A stretch of DNA of 64,000 bases from Vibrio penaeicida (GCF_030689305.1 NZ_JAUYVM010000009.1:186001-250000); one strand, 5' to 3'; shown: positions 35,116 to 43,825, counted from the first letter of the stretch. Made by a program: numbers and translations. Notes: a model not told the origin generated them from the letters alone.

Positions 35116-35286
35116 ATGAAGCGCTTTTTTCCTTCGTCTGTCATGCTTACGCCGTTTGTTGTCCGATACTACAATGGCGATAATTCTTTGTTCGAATCAG
35201 AACACATCAATTCAGATAACGATGAAATTAATGAAATAGAAGTGGAACGTAAAGAAGTAAAAGAGTCTGATCTCTCGGTTACTTAA
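35116..35286 (+). CDS. Small hypothetical protein, 56 residues
   Basis: This short frame is preceded by AAAGAGGGTT, a fair ribosome site. It encodes an N-terminal hydrophobic/basic part (MKRFFPSSVMLTPFVVRYY) and a highly acidic C-terminal half (about residues 28-52, rich in Glu, Asp and Asn). It has no known domain that I recognise. The clean start, ribosome site and strong charge partition argue for a real gene. Confidence 0.55.
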   Translation: MKRFFPSSVMLTPFVVRYYNGDNSLFESEHINSDNDEINEIEVERKEVKESDLSVT

Positions 35287-35381
35287 CCTTTGAATGGATT
35301 ACGTAATCTTAGCTGAGGTTACCTAGTAAAGAGTCTTTGAAGGGCAGATACCACAGTATCTTGACGTTCTTCAAAGGTAGA

Positions 35382-35408
35382 AATGCCGCAGATAAACGCT
35401 GCGGCATT
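35382..35408. terminator. Hairpin, possible bidirectional terminator
   Basis: AATGCCGCAG and CTGCGGCATT form a perfect 10-bp stem with a 7-base loop. The T tracts on either side are poor (ATAGATTTG on plus, TCTACCTTTG on minus). It lies between the 56-residue plus-strand gene and the minus-strand glutaredoxin gene. Confidence 0.5.
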
Positions 35409-35420
35409 ATAGATTTGCAA

Positions 35421-35477
35421 AGTTAGGTGTATTAGTAAAAGCTAGGTGTATTAATAAAAGTTAGGTGAGATTGATTA
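35421..35477. repeat. 19-bp tandem repeat at the 3' end of the glutaredoxin gene
   Basis: AGTTAGGTGTATTAGTAAA and AGCTAGGTGTATTAATAAA are followed by a degenerate third copy that includes the glutaredoxin stop (TAA, 35477-35475). Read on the minus strand, the gene's TAAT is reiterated at the start of each unit. The unit shares TTAATACACCT-like bases with the ppsR array at 3601-3674. Confidence 0.75.
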
Positions 35478-35834
35478 TGCGAATTCTTTTTGGAGATACG
35501 CAACGATATCACCGGATTCATACATCCATTTCGTTTCACCGTCTCTTTCAATACGAAGGCAAGGTACTTTCACTCTGCCTCCGCCATTTTCTAATTCTTC
35601 TCTGTGATTTGCATTATTTTTCGCATCACGCAATTCAATGTTCAATGATTGCCTTTTCATTTCACGGCGAACTTTCACACAAAATGGACAAGCTTCGAAT
35701 TGGTAAAGAGACAGCTGCTTGGTCTTTTGGTTGATGATTTTCTGTTCATTCTGATCTCGTTTTACACCTTTTGGTGAGAAAACAAAATTCAATCCTAGAA
35801 TGATCTTACCTAAAAACCAACGTATCAACTTCAT
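35475..35834 (-). CDS. Glutaredoxin-domain protein with N-terminal membrane segment
   Basis: This is a 119-residue protein. Residues 3-20 are hydrophobic (a likely membrane anchor or uncleaved signal), and a glutaredoxin fold starts near 41 (LSLYQFEACPFCVKVRRE) with the dithiol CPFC at C49-C52, VKVPCLRIE (cis-Pro loop) and WMYESGDIVAYL. It would reduce disulfides with glutathione. AAGGAG precedes the ATG at 35834; a longer start at 35885 is less likely. Its 3' end runs into a tandem repeat. Confidence 0.88.
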   Translation of the reverse strand: MKLIRWFLGKIILGLNFVFSPKGVKRDQNEQKIINQKTKQLSLYQFEACPFCVKVRREMKRQSLNIELRDAKNNANHREELENGGGRVKVPCLRIERDGETKWMYESGDIVAYLQKEFA

Positions 35835-36086
35835 TGCTTGCTCCTTACTGCAGGTGTTGCATTGATAATAATATCGAAACGACAACAGAACTTATCCTAA
35901 ATCCAGCTCAATGCCAACCAATTGAGGGATTAAGTGATTCAGATAACCGCGCACCATTCCCTAGCTTTAGGGGCTAGATTCCTCTATCTCTTTAGAAAAG
36001 CGCAATCGCTTGTTCAAAAAAGTAAATATTGTATCGAAGACTAGGATTTTAATTGAGGATGGTATATTTTAAGTCGTTTTTTGAAT

Positions 36087-36105
36087 AAGAATGATTACTA
36101 TTGGG
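36087..36105. promoter_or_regulatory. Possible Fur box before the siderophore permease operon
   Basis: AAGAATGATTACTATTGGG matches GATAATGATAATCATTATC at 11 of 19 positions, with the core AATGATTACTATT best. The genes that follow are ferric-siderophore uptake genes, so iron control is expected. The match alone is weak. Confidence 0.4.
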
Positions 36106-37054
36106 GTTACAGCCTGCTGTGTTTAAGTTAGTTTTTGTTTTACTTATATTAAGTGCAGGATCACTTTTTGTCGGTGTAGCCGATTTGAGCTTGCAAAAGC
36201 TTTTGGAAGGCGATGAAGCTGCATGGGAAATATTGCTGATTAGCCGCACTCCACGCTTGCTAGCGATTTGGCTGGCAGGGGCAGGGTTGAGTATTGCTGG
36301 TCTAATCATGCAGCAAATTAGCCAAAACCGCTTTGCCGCACCTTCTACGTCGGGCACCATCGAATGCGCGATGTTGGGATACTTACTTAGCATCCTTATA
36401 TTTGGTCACGGTGAAAATCTATTTCTAATCTTTGGTACATCAATTCTTGGTACGTTACTTTTCGTAAGGTTCATCAACACCATTCAGTTTAAGAATGCGA
36501 TATACGTTCCCTTAGTCGGTATCATTTTCGGTAATGTCGTGTCGGCTGCCGCTACCTTTATTGCTTACAAATTTAACCTCGTCCAAAGCTTATCGACGTG
36601 GGCGATAGCGAACTTTTCTACTGTTCTACAAGGTAATTACGAACTGCTCTATATCGCCGTTCCTGTTGCAGTCTTTAGTTATTGGTATGCGGCGAGGTTA
36701 TCTGCCGCTGGAATGGGTAAGGATTTCGCAACAAACATAGGTCTTAATTACCAACAGGTTGTGGTTGTGGGCGTTATGTTGGTCTCCGTTACTTCTGCCA
36801 GCATAGTGATGATTGTTGGTGAATTACCGTTTTTAGGGCTGATAATTCCTAACCTAGTTGCCGCCTATATGGGAGATAACATTCGCCGAAACATTCCTTA
36901 TACGGCACTGTGCGGGGCGATTCTGGTTCTAGTCTGTGATGTTGCTGGTAGGCTCATCATTTTCCCTTATGAAGTCCCTATTTCAATGATCATTAGCATT
37001 CTCGGTGGTACGGCTTTCTTGTTCCTCATTCTTAGAGGAAAGCATAATGCGTGA
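36101..37054 (+). CDS. Ferric-siderophore ABC transporter permease (FecCD family), first subunit
   Basis: This is an inner-membrane permease of the FecCD/BtuC type, about 311-317 residues, with some nine to ten hydrophobic segments and family motifs DLSLQKLLEGDEAAWEILLISRTPRLLAIW, GAGLSIAGLIMQ and GELPFLGLIIPN. The start is unclear: TTG 36101 or GTG 36119 are the only in-frame choices, and neither has a good ribosome site. ATG 36091 is out of frame by one base in a GGGG run. Its stop lies 7 bases inside the next gene. Confidence 0.88.
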   Translation: MGLQPAVFKLVFVLLILSAGSLFVGVADLSLQKLLEGDEAAWEILLISRTPRLLAIWLAGAGLSIAGLIMQQISQNRFAAPSTSGTIECAMLGYLLSILIFGHGENLFLIFGTSILGTLLFVRFINTIQFKNAIYVPLVGIIFGNVVSAAATFIAYKFNLVQSLSTWAIANFSTVLQGNYELLYIAVPVAVFSYWYAARLSAAGMGKDFATNIGLNYQQVVVVGVMLVSVTSASIVMIVGELPFLGLIIPNLVAAYMGDNIRRNIPYTALCGAILVLVCDVAGRLIIFPYEVPISMIISILGGTAFLFLILRGKHNA

Positions 37055-37994
37055 CAGAATTGTCTTAACCGGTTTTCTAATTGTCGCTTTGTTGTTTGTT
37101 TTTCTGTTTGTTGGGTTGGGACTTAACGCAGATAACTATGAATACTTTTTATCTCGTCGAACCCCTAAAGTGATGGCGATTGTTATCGCCTCCATTGCGA
37201 TCGCACAGTCTTCTTTGGTGTTTCAAACTATCACACACAATCGAATATTAACCCCAAGTATCATGGGGTTTGATTCGCTGTATGTACTCATTCAAGTCAG
37301 TATTTTGGTGGTATTGGGTGGTGTGGGTTCTGTGTTACTCAGTTCATTCGTTAAATTTTCGATATCCGTTGCCGTTATGGTGGGTTTTTCGTTAGCACTT
37401 TTTAGTTTTTACTTTCGTCGAGAAAACCCCAATATCATGACGCTTCTACTTACTGGCGTGATTTTTGGGCAGCTGTTTTCCAATATCGCGGGCTTCTTTA
37501 TGATGGTAATGGACCCGACAGAATTTTCTTTCCTTCAAGGTGCCATGTTTGCGAGTTTTAATAATGTAAACAGTGACCTAGTTTATTTGTGCTTGATTCC
37601 TCTATCCATTGTTATTGGGTGTTTGTATTTCTTACACAACAAACTGGATGTCTTTTGGCTAGATAAAGATAACGCATTAAGCCTAGGTGTAGACGTAAAC
37701 AAAGTAACGAAACAAGTTTTGGTGTTGGTTTCTATTCTGATTGCCGTTTCAACAGCATTGGTTGGCCCAATTCTTTTCTTTGGTTTGTTGGTGGCTAATT
37801 TGACTCGGCAATGCTTTAACACCTATCGCCATAAGATTTTGATGACGGGTGCCTCGTTAATGGGGGTTTGCATGTTATTGAGTGGGCAGTGGGTGATAGA
37901 GCGTGTATTTGAATTTGAAACAACGTTGAGTGTCATCGTGAATTTTGTTGGTGGTTTGTATTTTCTTTCTCTGTTAATCAGACAGAAAGTTTAG
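37047..37994 (+). CDS. Ferric-siderophore ABC transporter permease (FecCD family), second subunit
   Basis: This is the partner permease, 315 residues, also FecCD type (SRRTPKVMAIVIASIAIAQSSLVFQ, then GPILFFGLLVANLTRQ). ATG 37047 overlaps the previous gene by 8 bases; AGAGGAAAGC lies just upstream, a good ribosome site. The two permeases probably form a heterodimer, as in FepD/FepG and VctD/VctG. Its final codons and stop are duplicated directly downstream (37998-38015). Confidence 0.9.
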   Translation: MRDRIVLTGFLIVALLFVFLFVGLGLNADNYEYFLSRRTPKVMAIVIASIAIAQSSLVFQTITHNRILTPSIMGFDSLYVLIQVSILVVLGGVGSVLLSSFVKFSISVAVMVGFSLALFSFYFRRENPNIMTLLLTGVIFGQLFSNIAGFFMMVMDPTEFSFLQGAMFASFNNVNSDLVYLCLIPLSIVIGCLYFLHNKLDVFWLDKDNALSLGVDVNKVTKQVLVLVSILIAVSTALVGPILFFGLLVANLTRQCFNTYRHKILMTGASLMGVCMLLSGQWVIERVFEFETTLSVIVNFVGGLYFLSLLIRQKV

Positions 37995-38015
37995 TTGATC
38001 AGGCAGAAAGTGTAG
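37977..38015. repeat. 21-bp tandem duplication of the permease gene end
   Basis: ATCAGACAGAAAGTTTAG (37977-37994, encoding IRQKV and stop) is followed after TTG by ATCAGGCAGAAAGTGTAG (37998-38015), which would encode IRQKV and stop again in the same frame. The copies differ at 2 of 18 bases. Confidence 0.85.
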
Positions 38016-38025
38016 TGGTTGCATC

Positions 38026-38784
38026 ATGATTAAAATTGAAAAACTTACCAAAGCATTTGGTAACTATAAAGTCGTCGACCAGGCTAGTGCGTCCTTTGTG
38101 AAAGGTGAGGTCACGTCAATCATTGGCCCTAATGGTGCAGGTAAAAGCACACTGTTGTCCATGGCGAGTCGCTTGTTGCAAAGGGATGAAGGACAAGTCT
38201 TCATCGATACTAAAGAAATCGCGGATTGGGATACGAAGGAACTGGCAAAACGTTTGGCAGTGCTTAGACAATCTAACAATTTGAACATGCGATTTACGAT
38301 TCGTGAGCTTGTCTCATTTGGTCGATTTCCTCACAGCGGTGGAAAACTGGGGAAACATGATGTCGAAGTGATCGACAAGGCGATCAACTATTTAGATCTA
38401 ACCGAGATAGAAGACAAATATCTTGATGAACTGAGCGGTGGGCAGAGGCAACTGGCATTTATTGCAATGGTCGTGGCTCAGGATACGGATTACGTCTTTC
38501 TTGATGAGCCTCTTAATAATCTTGATATAAAGCACTCACTTCAAATCATGAAAAATATTCGAACGTTAGCACATGATTTAAAGAAAGCCGTTGTAATCGT
38601 GATTCATGATATCAATTTTGCGTCCTGTTATTCCGACAACATTGTGGCATTAAAAAAAGGAAAAGTGGCCGCTCGTGGAACCGTAAGTGAAGTTATTGAC
38701 TCAAATGTGTTAGCGGAAATCTATGAAACGGACTTCCAAATACATGAAGTGAATGGACAGCGTATTTGCATGTATTACCAATAA
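38026..38784 (+). CDS. Ferric-siderophore ABC transporter ATPase
   Basis: This is an ATPase of the FepC/FecE/VctC type, 252 residues: Walker A GPNGAGKST near residue 35, LSGGQRQ near 140, Walker B VFLDEPLNNLD, and the switch histidine in VIHDINFAS. It energises uptake through the two permeases before it. It is followed 30 bp later by the siderophore-interacting protein. Confidence 0.93.
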   Translation: MIKIEKLTKAFGNYKVVDQASASFVKGEVTSIIGPNGAGKSTLLSMASRLLQRDEGQVFIDTKEIADWDTKELAKRLAVLRQSNNLNMRFTIRELVSFGRFPHSGGKLGKHDVEVIDKAINYLDLTEIEDKYLDELSGGQRQLAFIAMVVAQDTDYVFLDEPLNNLDIKHSLQIMKNIRTLAHDLKKAVVIVIHDINFASCYSDNIVALKKGKVAARGTVSEVIDSNVLAEIYETDFQIHEVNGQRICMYYQ

Positions 38785-38814
38785 AGTTATATACCCCAAA
38801 TAAAGGACAAATTA

Positions 38815-39576
38815 ATGACTCAGATTTTATCTGTTAAATCAAAATCGTTCATTACCCCATCCATGCTTAGAATCACCTTTAGTGGTGACTGCGTTAAGAC
38901 ATTTTCTGATGATTTTGCGGGCGCATACATCAAGCTTGAGTTCACCGAAAAAGGTCAAAGCCATATTGAAAACGGCTCACTGGGTAACCCAACTCTAAGA
39001 ACGTACTCCATTCGTCGACTTGATAAAGAAAACAACGAAATCGATGTAGATTTTGTGACGCATGGAAACAGCATTGAAGCTGGTCTTGCTTCTTATTGGG
39101 CACAACAGGCTCAAGTCGGAGAGCGTCTCTCTGTTCGCGGTCCTGGCAGCGTTAAAACGATAGAACCTAATACTGATTGGTGTTTCATTGTGGCAGACAT
39201 GACGGGCTTACCAGGCGCTTCAACCGTGCTTGAGAGTCTTGAACGCAGCCTTAAGGGATACGCCGTTTTTGAAGTAAATACAGCAGAAGACATACAAGAG
39301 ATTGATGCCCCTGAAGGTGTAGAATTCCATTGGGTTATTAAGGGTGATTCTGAATCATTGGCTTCTACAGTTGAGAAGCAACAGTGGCTTAAAGGCAAAC
39401 CAGGTATATGGTGTGCGAGTGAGTTCTCAACTATGAGACAGCTTAGGAAATATTTTAGAAACGAGCGCGAAATAGAGAGAGATGAAATTTACATCAGCAG
39501 TTACTGGAAGCATGGGCGTACAGAAGATCAGCACAAAGTCGACAAGAAAAAAGACGCAGAACAGCAAGCCAAATAA
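38815..39576 (+). CDS. Siderophore-interacting FAD-binding reductase (ViuB-like)
   Basis: This cytoplasmic flavoprotein of 253 residues releases iron from imported ferric siderophore by reduction. The FAD motif is RTYSIR (near 62) with DFVTHG and GPGS; the C-terminal signature ISSYWKHGRTEDQHK is typical of the SIP/ViuB/YqjH family. It ends in a basic tail (KKKDAEQQAK). AAAGGAC precedes the ATG. It closes the first siderophore operon; a Fur box for the next operon follows. Confidence 0.93.
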   Translation: MTQILSVKSKSFITPSMLRITFSGDCVKTFSDDFAGAYIKLEFTEKGQSHIENGSLGNPTLRTYSIRRLDKENNEIDVDFVTHGNSIEAGLASYWAQQAQVGERLSVRGPGSVKTIEPNTDWCFIVADMTGLPGASTVLESLERSLKGYAVFEVNTAEDIQEIDAPEGVEFHWVIKGDSESLASTVEKQQWLKGKPGIWCASEFSTMRQLRKYFRNEREIERDEIYISSYWKHGRTEDQHKVDKKKDAEQQAK

Positions 39577-39625
39577 AACATAATAATATTAAACAGATCA
39601 CATTGATTTTGCTGTTTAATAAGAT

Positions 39626-39644
39626 GATAATGATTCTCATTATA
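39626..39644. promoter_or_regulatory. Fur box before the two-component genes
   Basis: GATAATGATTCTCATTATA matches the 19-bp Fur consensus at 16 positions. It lies 21 bp before the response regulator ATG, so iron-replete cells would repress the sensor system. Confidence 0.85.
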
Positions 39645-39664
39645 GTTAGATTGGATATGGAAAT

Positions 39665-40423
39665 ATGTTTGACGCGGTCAATAGTTTTGAGCTTTCTTCA
39701 GCATTTGAAAGCAGTACCAATGAGAAAGAAATTAACCTGTTATTGGTAGAGGATGACCCAGATCTAAACTCTCAACTTTCGGCATTATTGTCGTCTCAAC
39801 AATACAATGTAACAAGCTTTGAATCGGGTTCAGCAGCATTAGAATGCATGAAGACGAGTTCGTTTGATCTGATTGTGTTGGATGTCGATTTACCCGATGT
39901 TGATGGCTTTGAGTTATTGAACTTTGTCCGCGAACATTCAAGCACGCCAGTTATTATGCTGACTGCCTATGGTGCAGAAGAGCACAGGATCCGTGGGTTA
40001 CAATTTGGTGCCGATGATTACATCTCTAAGCCATGCAGCTTCACCGAGATATGTTTGCGAATAGAAGCTATTTTAAGACGCACACAATCGCGTAGTAAGC
40101 CCATAAACAGTTCATCTCAACTCTCCCATGAAGAACTTATCCTAAACAAGTACACACAAATCGTAACGGTTCAGGCAAAAGAAGAGCCTGCCGACGTTCA
40201 ATTGACGCCAATTCAGTTCAAACTTTTATGGACGTTAGCTCAGAACAAAGGGCACGTGCAATCTAAGCCTTACCTATATCAAGCAGTTCTGGATCGTGAT
40301 TTTTGCCAATATGATCGCAGCCTAGATATGCACTTGAGTCGAATTCGTAAAAAGCTTGTTGCTGAAGGCATGCCTTCAACCCGTATAAAAACCGTTCACG
40401 GTAAAGGTTATCTGTTTGTATGA
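39665..40423 (+). CDS. OmpR-family response regulator, iron/siderophore locus
   Basis: This is a 252-residue regulator. The receiver domain (about 22-140) has the phosphoacceptor D73 in IVLDVDLPDVDG and the switch lysine in YISKPCS; the C-terminal winged helix has SLDMHLSRIRKKL and RIKTVHGKGYLFV. An unusual 20-residue N-terminal extension precedes the receiver. The kinase gene overlaps its stop (ATGA). By analogy with PfeR/PfeS and PeuR/PeuS beside enterobactin receptors, it may activate the downstream TonB receptor in response to a ferric siderophore. Confidence 0.92.
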   Translation: MFDAVNSFELSSAFESSTNEKEINLLLVEDDPDLNSQLSALLSSQQYNVTSFESGSAALECMKTSSFDLIVLDVDLPDVDGFELLNFVREHSSTPVIMLTAYGAEEHRIRGLQFGADDYISKPCSFTEICLRIEAILRRTQSRSKPINSSSQLSHEELILNKYTQIVTVQAKEEPADVQLTPIQFKLLWTLAQNKGHVQSKPYLYQAVLDRDFCQYDRSLDMHLSRIRKKLVAEGMPSTRIKTVHGKGYLFV

Positions 40424-41763
40424 AGAAAGTGCTTTTTTGGCGACTGTTTATCATCCTTTCATTAGGCGTCGTCATCTTTTTCTCATTGCTTCACAGTGTT
40501 GCGATTCTATCTGAAGAAAAAATGAGCTACATCAAGCAGTCGCATCGAGATGAAATTCTCGCTTGGGGTAGCAAAGCACAGCATTTAGTAAACGAAAACA
40601 GATTAGACGAGTTGGATCTTTGGTTAAAAGAACTGGCGGTTCAAGAAGATACGTGGGCGACACTCGTGCGTTCGCAGGTGGATGTAATCGGTGGAAATGC
40701 GCTTAACCAACGATTTTTTGAAGGGTATGGCATTGGTCGAAATGTTGACTGGAAAATACATTTAGATTTTCCAAATAACCCGATAATGGAAGTGGCTCTG
40801 ACGCAAGGGAGTTATCACTTTTTAATCATATTGCCTGACCGAATGAGACCGGGTACGTACATGTCTCATGCGTTTTGGTTGTTCCGTTTTGTTATACCGT
40901 TTATAGCGTTGCTCGCTTTAACGGTTTATATCTACCGCTACGTGATGAAACCACTACAGCGTTTTCACATTGCGACGCAAGAATTTAGCCGAGGAAACTA
41001 TCAGGAACGAATAGGGAACTCAGAAATAAACAGCAACGACGAATTTGGCGAAATCGCCAGAACGTTTGATGAAATGGCAGAGCGTACGTCGACGGTTATT
41101 GAACACCACCGAAACTTGATTAGCGATATGTCTCACGAGATTCGAACACCAATTAGCCGAATAGAACTGGCTTTGAACTGTATCGAGCGTGGTATTGACG
41201 TAAAGGGAATGTTCAATCGGATCGAAACTGAGGTGCGTAACGTACGTCAATTAGCAGAAGATACGCTAACTCTTGCTTGGATTGAGAACGAACGACCTGA
41301 TCTTCGAAAAGAAACGTTTGATTTAACGGAATTGGTAGATTCAATCATTGAAGACGCATCGTTCGAATACCCAAATGCCAATATATCAGTATCGCTGCCA
41401 GATCATTTAGTCCTAAGCCATTCGAGCCAACGCGCCTTAGGGCAAGCAATAGAAAACGTAATCCGTAATGGTCTCCGGTATACACCGGAGCAGGGAAGTT
41501 TTCATGTATCCGCGGAAAGAATGGGAAATGAGGTTGTTCTAAAAATTAGGGATTCTGGTCCTGGTGTTCCTGAGTCGATGCTTTCTCAAATCTTCAAGCC
41601 ATTTTTCAAAGTGAAGCAAAAAAACAACGAAGGACGGAGCGGATTTGGTGTTGGGCTAGCACTGGCTAAACGACATATAGAATCTGTTAAAGGAAAAATC
41701 ATAGCGGTAAACAATGCAACTGATGGTTTAGAAATGATAATTACATTGCCACATGATGCATAA
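40420..41763 (+). CDS. Membrane sensor histidine kinase, iron/siderophore locus
   Basis: This is a 447-residue kinase: membrane helix at about 8-27, periplasmic domain of about 115 residues, second helix near 148-168, HAMP, then HisKA with H239 (DMSHEIRTPISR) and an HATPase domain (NVIRNGLRYTP, GPGVPESMLSQIFKPFFKV, GFGVGLALAKRH). The small periplasmic domain is the presumed sensor for a ferric siderophore or iron state. It is co-transcribed with the regulator under the Fur box and is followed by the receptor gene with its own Fur box. Confidence 0.92.
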   Translation: MKKVLFWRLFIILSLGVVIFFSLLHSVAILSEEKMSYIKQSHRDEILAWGSKAQHLVNENRLDELDLWLKELAVQEDTWATLVRSQVDVIGGNALNQRFFEGYGIGRNVDWKIHLDFPNNPIMEVALTQGSYHFLIILPDRMRPGTYMSHAFWLFRFVIPFIALLALTVYIYRYVMKPLQRFHIATQEFSRGNYQERIGNSEINSNDEFGEIARTFDEMAERTSTVIEHHRNLISDMSHEIRTPISRIELALNCIERGIDVKGMFNRIETEVRNVRQLAEDTLTLAWIENERPDLRKETFDLTELVDSIIEDASFEYPNANISVSLPDHLVLSHSSQRALGQAIENVIRNGLRYTPEQGSFHVSAERMGNEVVLKIRDSGPGVPESMLSQIFKPFFKVKQKNNEGRSGFGVGLALAKRHIESVKGKIIAVNNATDGLEMIITLPHDA

Positions 41764-41829
41764 TTGTTTGATATGTAACACTTGTAAAAGTAATTTACTC
41801 AATAGAGATGGGTAAGCAGAATTCACGGC

Positions 41830-41848
41830 GATAATAGTTCTCATTACC
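41830..41848. promoter_or_regulatory. Fur box before the TonB receptor
   Basis: GATAATAGTTCTCATTACC matches the Fur consensus at 14 of 19 positions and ends 13 bp before the likely GTG start of the receptor. The box is so close to the start that the transcript leader must be very short, or the box covers the promoter's downstream side. Confidence 0.7.
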
Positions 41849-41861
41849 AATGGAGTTGTCC

Positions 41862-43778
41862 GTGAACTCAATTTCTCAATTTAAATTAACACCTATTGCA
41901 AGCGCATTATTACTAGTATCAACCGTAAGCGTTGCACAAGACGATATCGAAGTTATCGAAGTAAAAGGAAGTCAACATCAGTCAGTTGATATTTCTATCG
42001 ATCAAAGTGCGCTAGAAAACGCTCAAGCGAACGATTTAAACGATGTGTTTCGTAAAGAATCGGAAGTAAACGTCGGTGGATCTTCCTCCGTATCGCAAAA
42101 AATTTACGTTCGTGGTTTAGAAGATACGATGCTGAACGTTAGCGTAGATGGTGCTGAACAATCCGGTAATCTTTTCCATCACCAAGGGCGTTTATCCATT
42201 GAACCTGAGCTTTTAAAAAGAGTAGAGGTTAATGCAGGCGCTGGTCGTGCGACAGATGGTCCTGGTGCATTGGGCGGTGCGATTAAATTTGAAACCAAAG
42301 ATGCACAAGACCTACTTAATGGTGGGGAGCAATTCGGCGGTAACGTTAAAGCTGGTTTTTACAGTAACAATAACGCATATAAAACCTCAGCAAGCCTTTA
42401 TGGAAAAGTAACTGAAGACTGGGGCGTGTTGGCAAGTTTTAGCTACAAAGATTCCAAGAACATCGTCGATGGCAATGGTGATGAGCAAGATTACAGTGGC
42501 TCAAAACAAAAAGTAGCATTGGTAAAGCTTTCAGGAAATCTAACGGATACACAAAAACTTTCTATTAGTTACGATTTCAGTGACGACAGTGGTGAAAAGT
42601 TAAATCGTCCGCATTGGGTGCCTAGTAAGAAAAATGCGGCATTGCAGCAAGAAACAGGTCGTCAAACATTGACATTAAACCACCAAATTGCAATGAGCGA
42701 TTACGTCAACGTTGATGCAACGATATACACCAACGAACAAACGCTAACGCACAAAGATCACCCGCGTTGGGGAACCAGTGCCGGAAGCATGAATACGTAT
42801 GGCGGTAAGGTGTTTAACACTAGTCTCCTAGGTAATCATTCACTTGTAGTTGGCGTGGATGTTAAGCAAGACAACGCAAAACTGAGCACAAGTGGAAGTG
42901 ACAGTACTGAAAAAGGGACTGTGTATGGTTTGTTTGCACAAAATGATTGGCAAGCAACGGAGCAGTTATTGCTTACGGCCGGTGCTCGATACGACACTTA
43001 CAAGCTTACCGATAGCAAAGACGTTGAATTCGACTCCAATGGTTTTAGCCCAAATGTAGGAGCAACATTCACCGTTATCGACGGGCTAGACGTATTTGCA
43101 AGTTACGCTAAAGCTTTTAGAGGCCAGCAAACCAAAGAGTTGTTTGTTTTGGATTACAGATACAACGACCCGAACCGAAAGCCAGAGAAAGCAACGAATG
43201 CTGAAGTCGGCGCAAAGTACTACAACAATGGTTTTAGCGCCGGTATCACTCTTTTTGATAGTGAAATCGAAGATGTCGTGAGTAACAAAGGCAAAGAAAT
43301 GACCAATGTTGGCAAATTGACCAACAAAGGTGCAAATGCGTTTGCAGGCTACGAAGTGGGTGACTTATCTACAAGACTTAGCTACAGCCAATCCAGCCCT
43401 AAGTTAGATGGTGAACCACTGACTGACGACAACATGACTATCGGAACATCTGTAGGTGATACATGGATTTTAGATTTCATTTATCAGCCGCAAGAAACGA
43501 TGGAATTTGGCTGGAATACGAAGATTGTAGAGCGCTTAACTGAAACAGGTAACGCGGCAACTGAAAACGAAAAAGCGGGCTACAGCGTGCATGATCTTTA
43601 CGCTCGTTGGATGCCGATAACGGATGAGGAATTGGCATTAACATTGTCGGTGAAGAACGTGTTCAATGAGCACTACTTTGACCACGCGTCTTACTACATT
43701 TATGGCGATAGTACCGTTGCACGTGGCTTCGCGAATGCTGGTAGAGACATCAGATTCAACGTGAGTTGGTCATTCTAA
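41862..43778 (+). CDS. TonB-dependent ferric-siderophore receptor
   Basis: This is an outer-membrane receptor of 638 residues: signal peptide (to about VSTVSVAQ), TonB box-like IEVIEVKG, plug domain with VRGLEDTMLNVSVDGAEQ and RVEVNAGAGRATDGPGALGGAIKF, then a 22-strand barrel ending in NVSWSF (C-terminal Phe). GTG 41862 is preferred because GGAG lies 6 bases upstream; ATG 41850 abuts the Fur box and has no ribosome site. FRGQQTKELF and NPNRKPEKATNAEVG are general receptor features, not proof of heme use. The siderophore is unknown; context suggests a catecholate or hydroxamate. Confidence 0.92.
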   Translation: MNSISQFKLTPIASALLLVSTVSVAQDDIEVIEVKGSQHQSVDISIDQSALENAQANDLNDVFRKESEVNVGGSSSVSQKIYVRGLEDTMLNVSVDGAEQSGNLFHHQGRLSIEPELLKRVEVNAGAGRATDGPGALGGAIKFETKDAQDLLNGGEQFGGNVKAGFYSNNNAYKTSASLYGKVTEDWGVLASFSYKDSKNIVDGNGDEQDYSGSKQKVALVKLSGNLTDTQKLSISYDFSDDSGEKLNRPHWVPSKKNAALQQETGRQTLTLNHQIAMSDYVNVDATIYTNEQTLTHKDHPRWGTSAGSMNTYGGKVFNTSLLGNHSLVVGVDVKQDNAKLSTSGSDSTEKGTVYGLFAQNDWQATEQLLLTAGARYDTYKLTDSKDVEFDSNGFSPNVGATFTVIDGLDVFASYAKAFRGQQTKELFVLDYRYNDPNRKPEKATNAEVGAKYYNNGFSAGITLFDSEIEDVVSNKGKEMTNVGKLTNKGANAFAGYEVGDLSTRLSYSQSSPKLDGEPLTDDNMTIGTSVGDTWILDFIYQPQETMEFGWNTKIVERLTETGNAATENEKAGYSVHDLYARWMPITDEELALTLSVKNVFNEHYFDHASYYIYGDSTVARGFANAGRDIRFNVSWSF

Positions 43779-43825
43779 CCAACTTTTTTAAGGCAAAACT
43801 AGAATTAGTGAATTAAGGAAAGACA

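Noticed and set aside
36049..36393. Minus-strand open frame of 114 codons over the permease start
   Set aside because: It overlaps the permease gene, which has clear FecCD motifs; no family features are seen in the minus frame.
41862..43778. Hemin or haemoglobin receptor
   Set aside because: The FR..-like and NP..KPE-like segments are shared by many TonB receptors, and all surrounding genes are siderophore genes.
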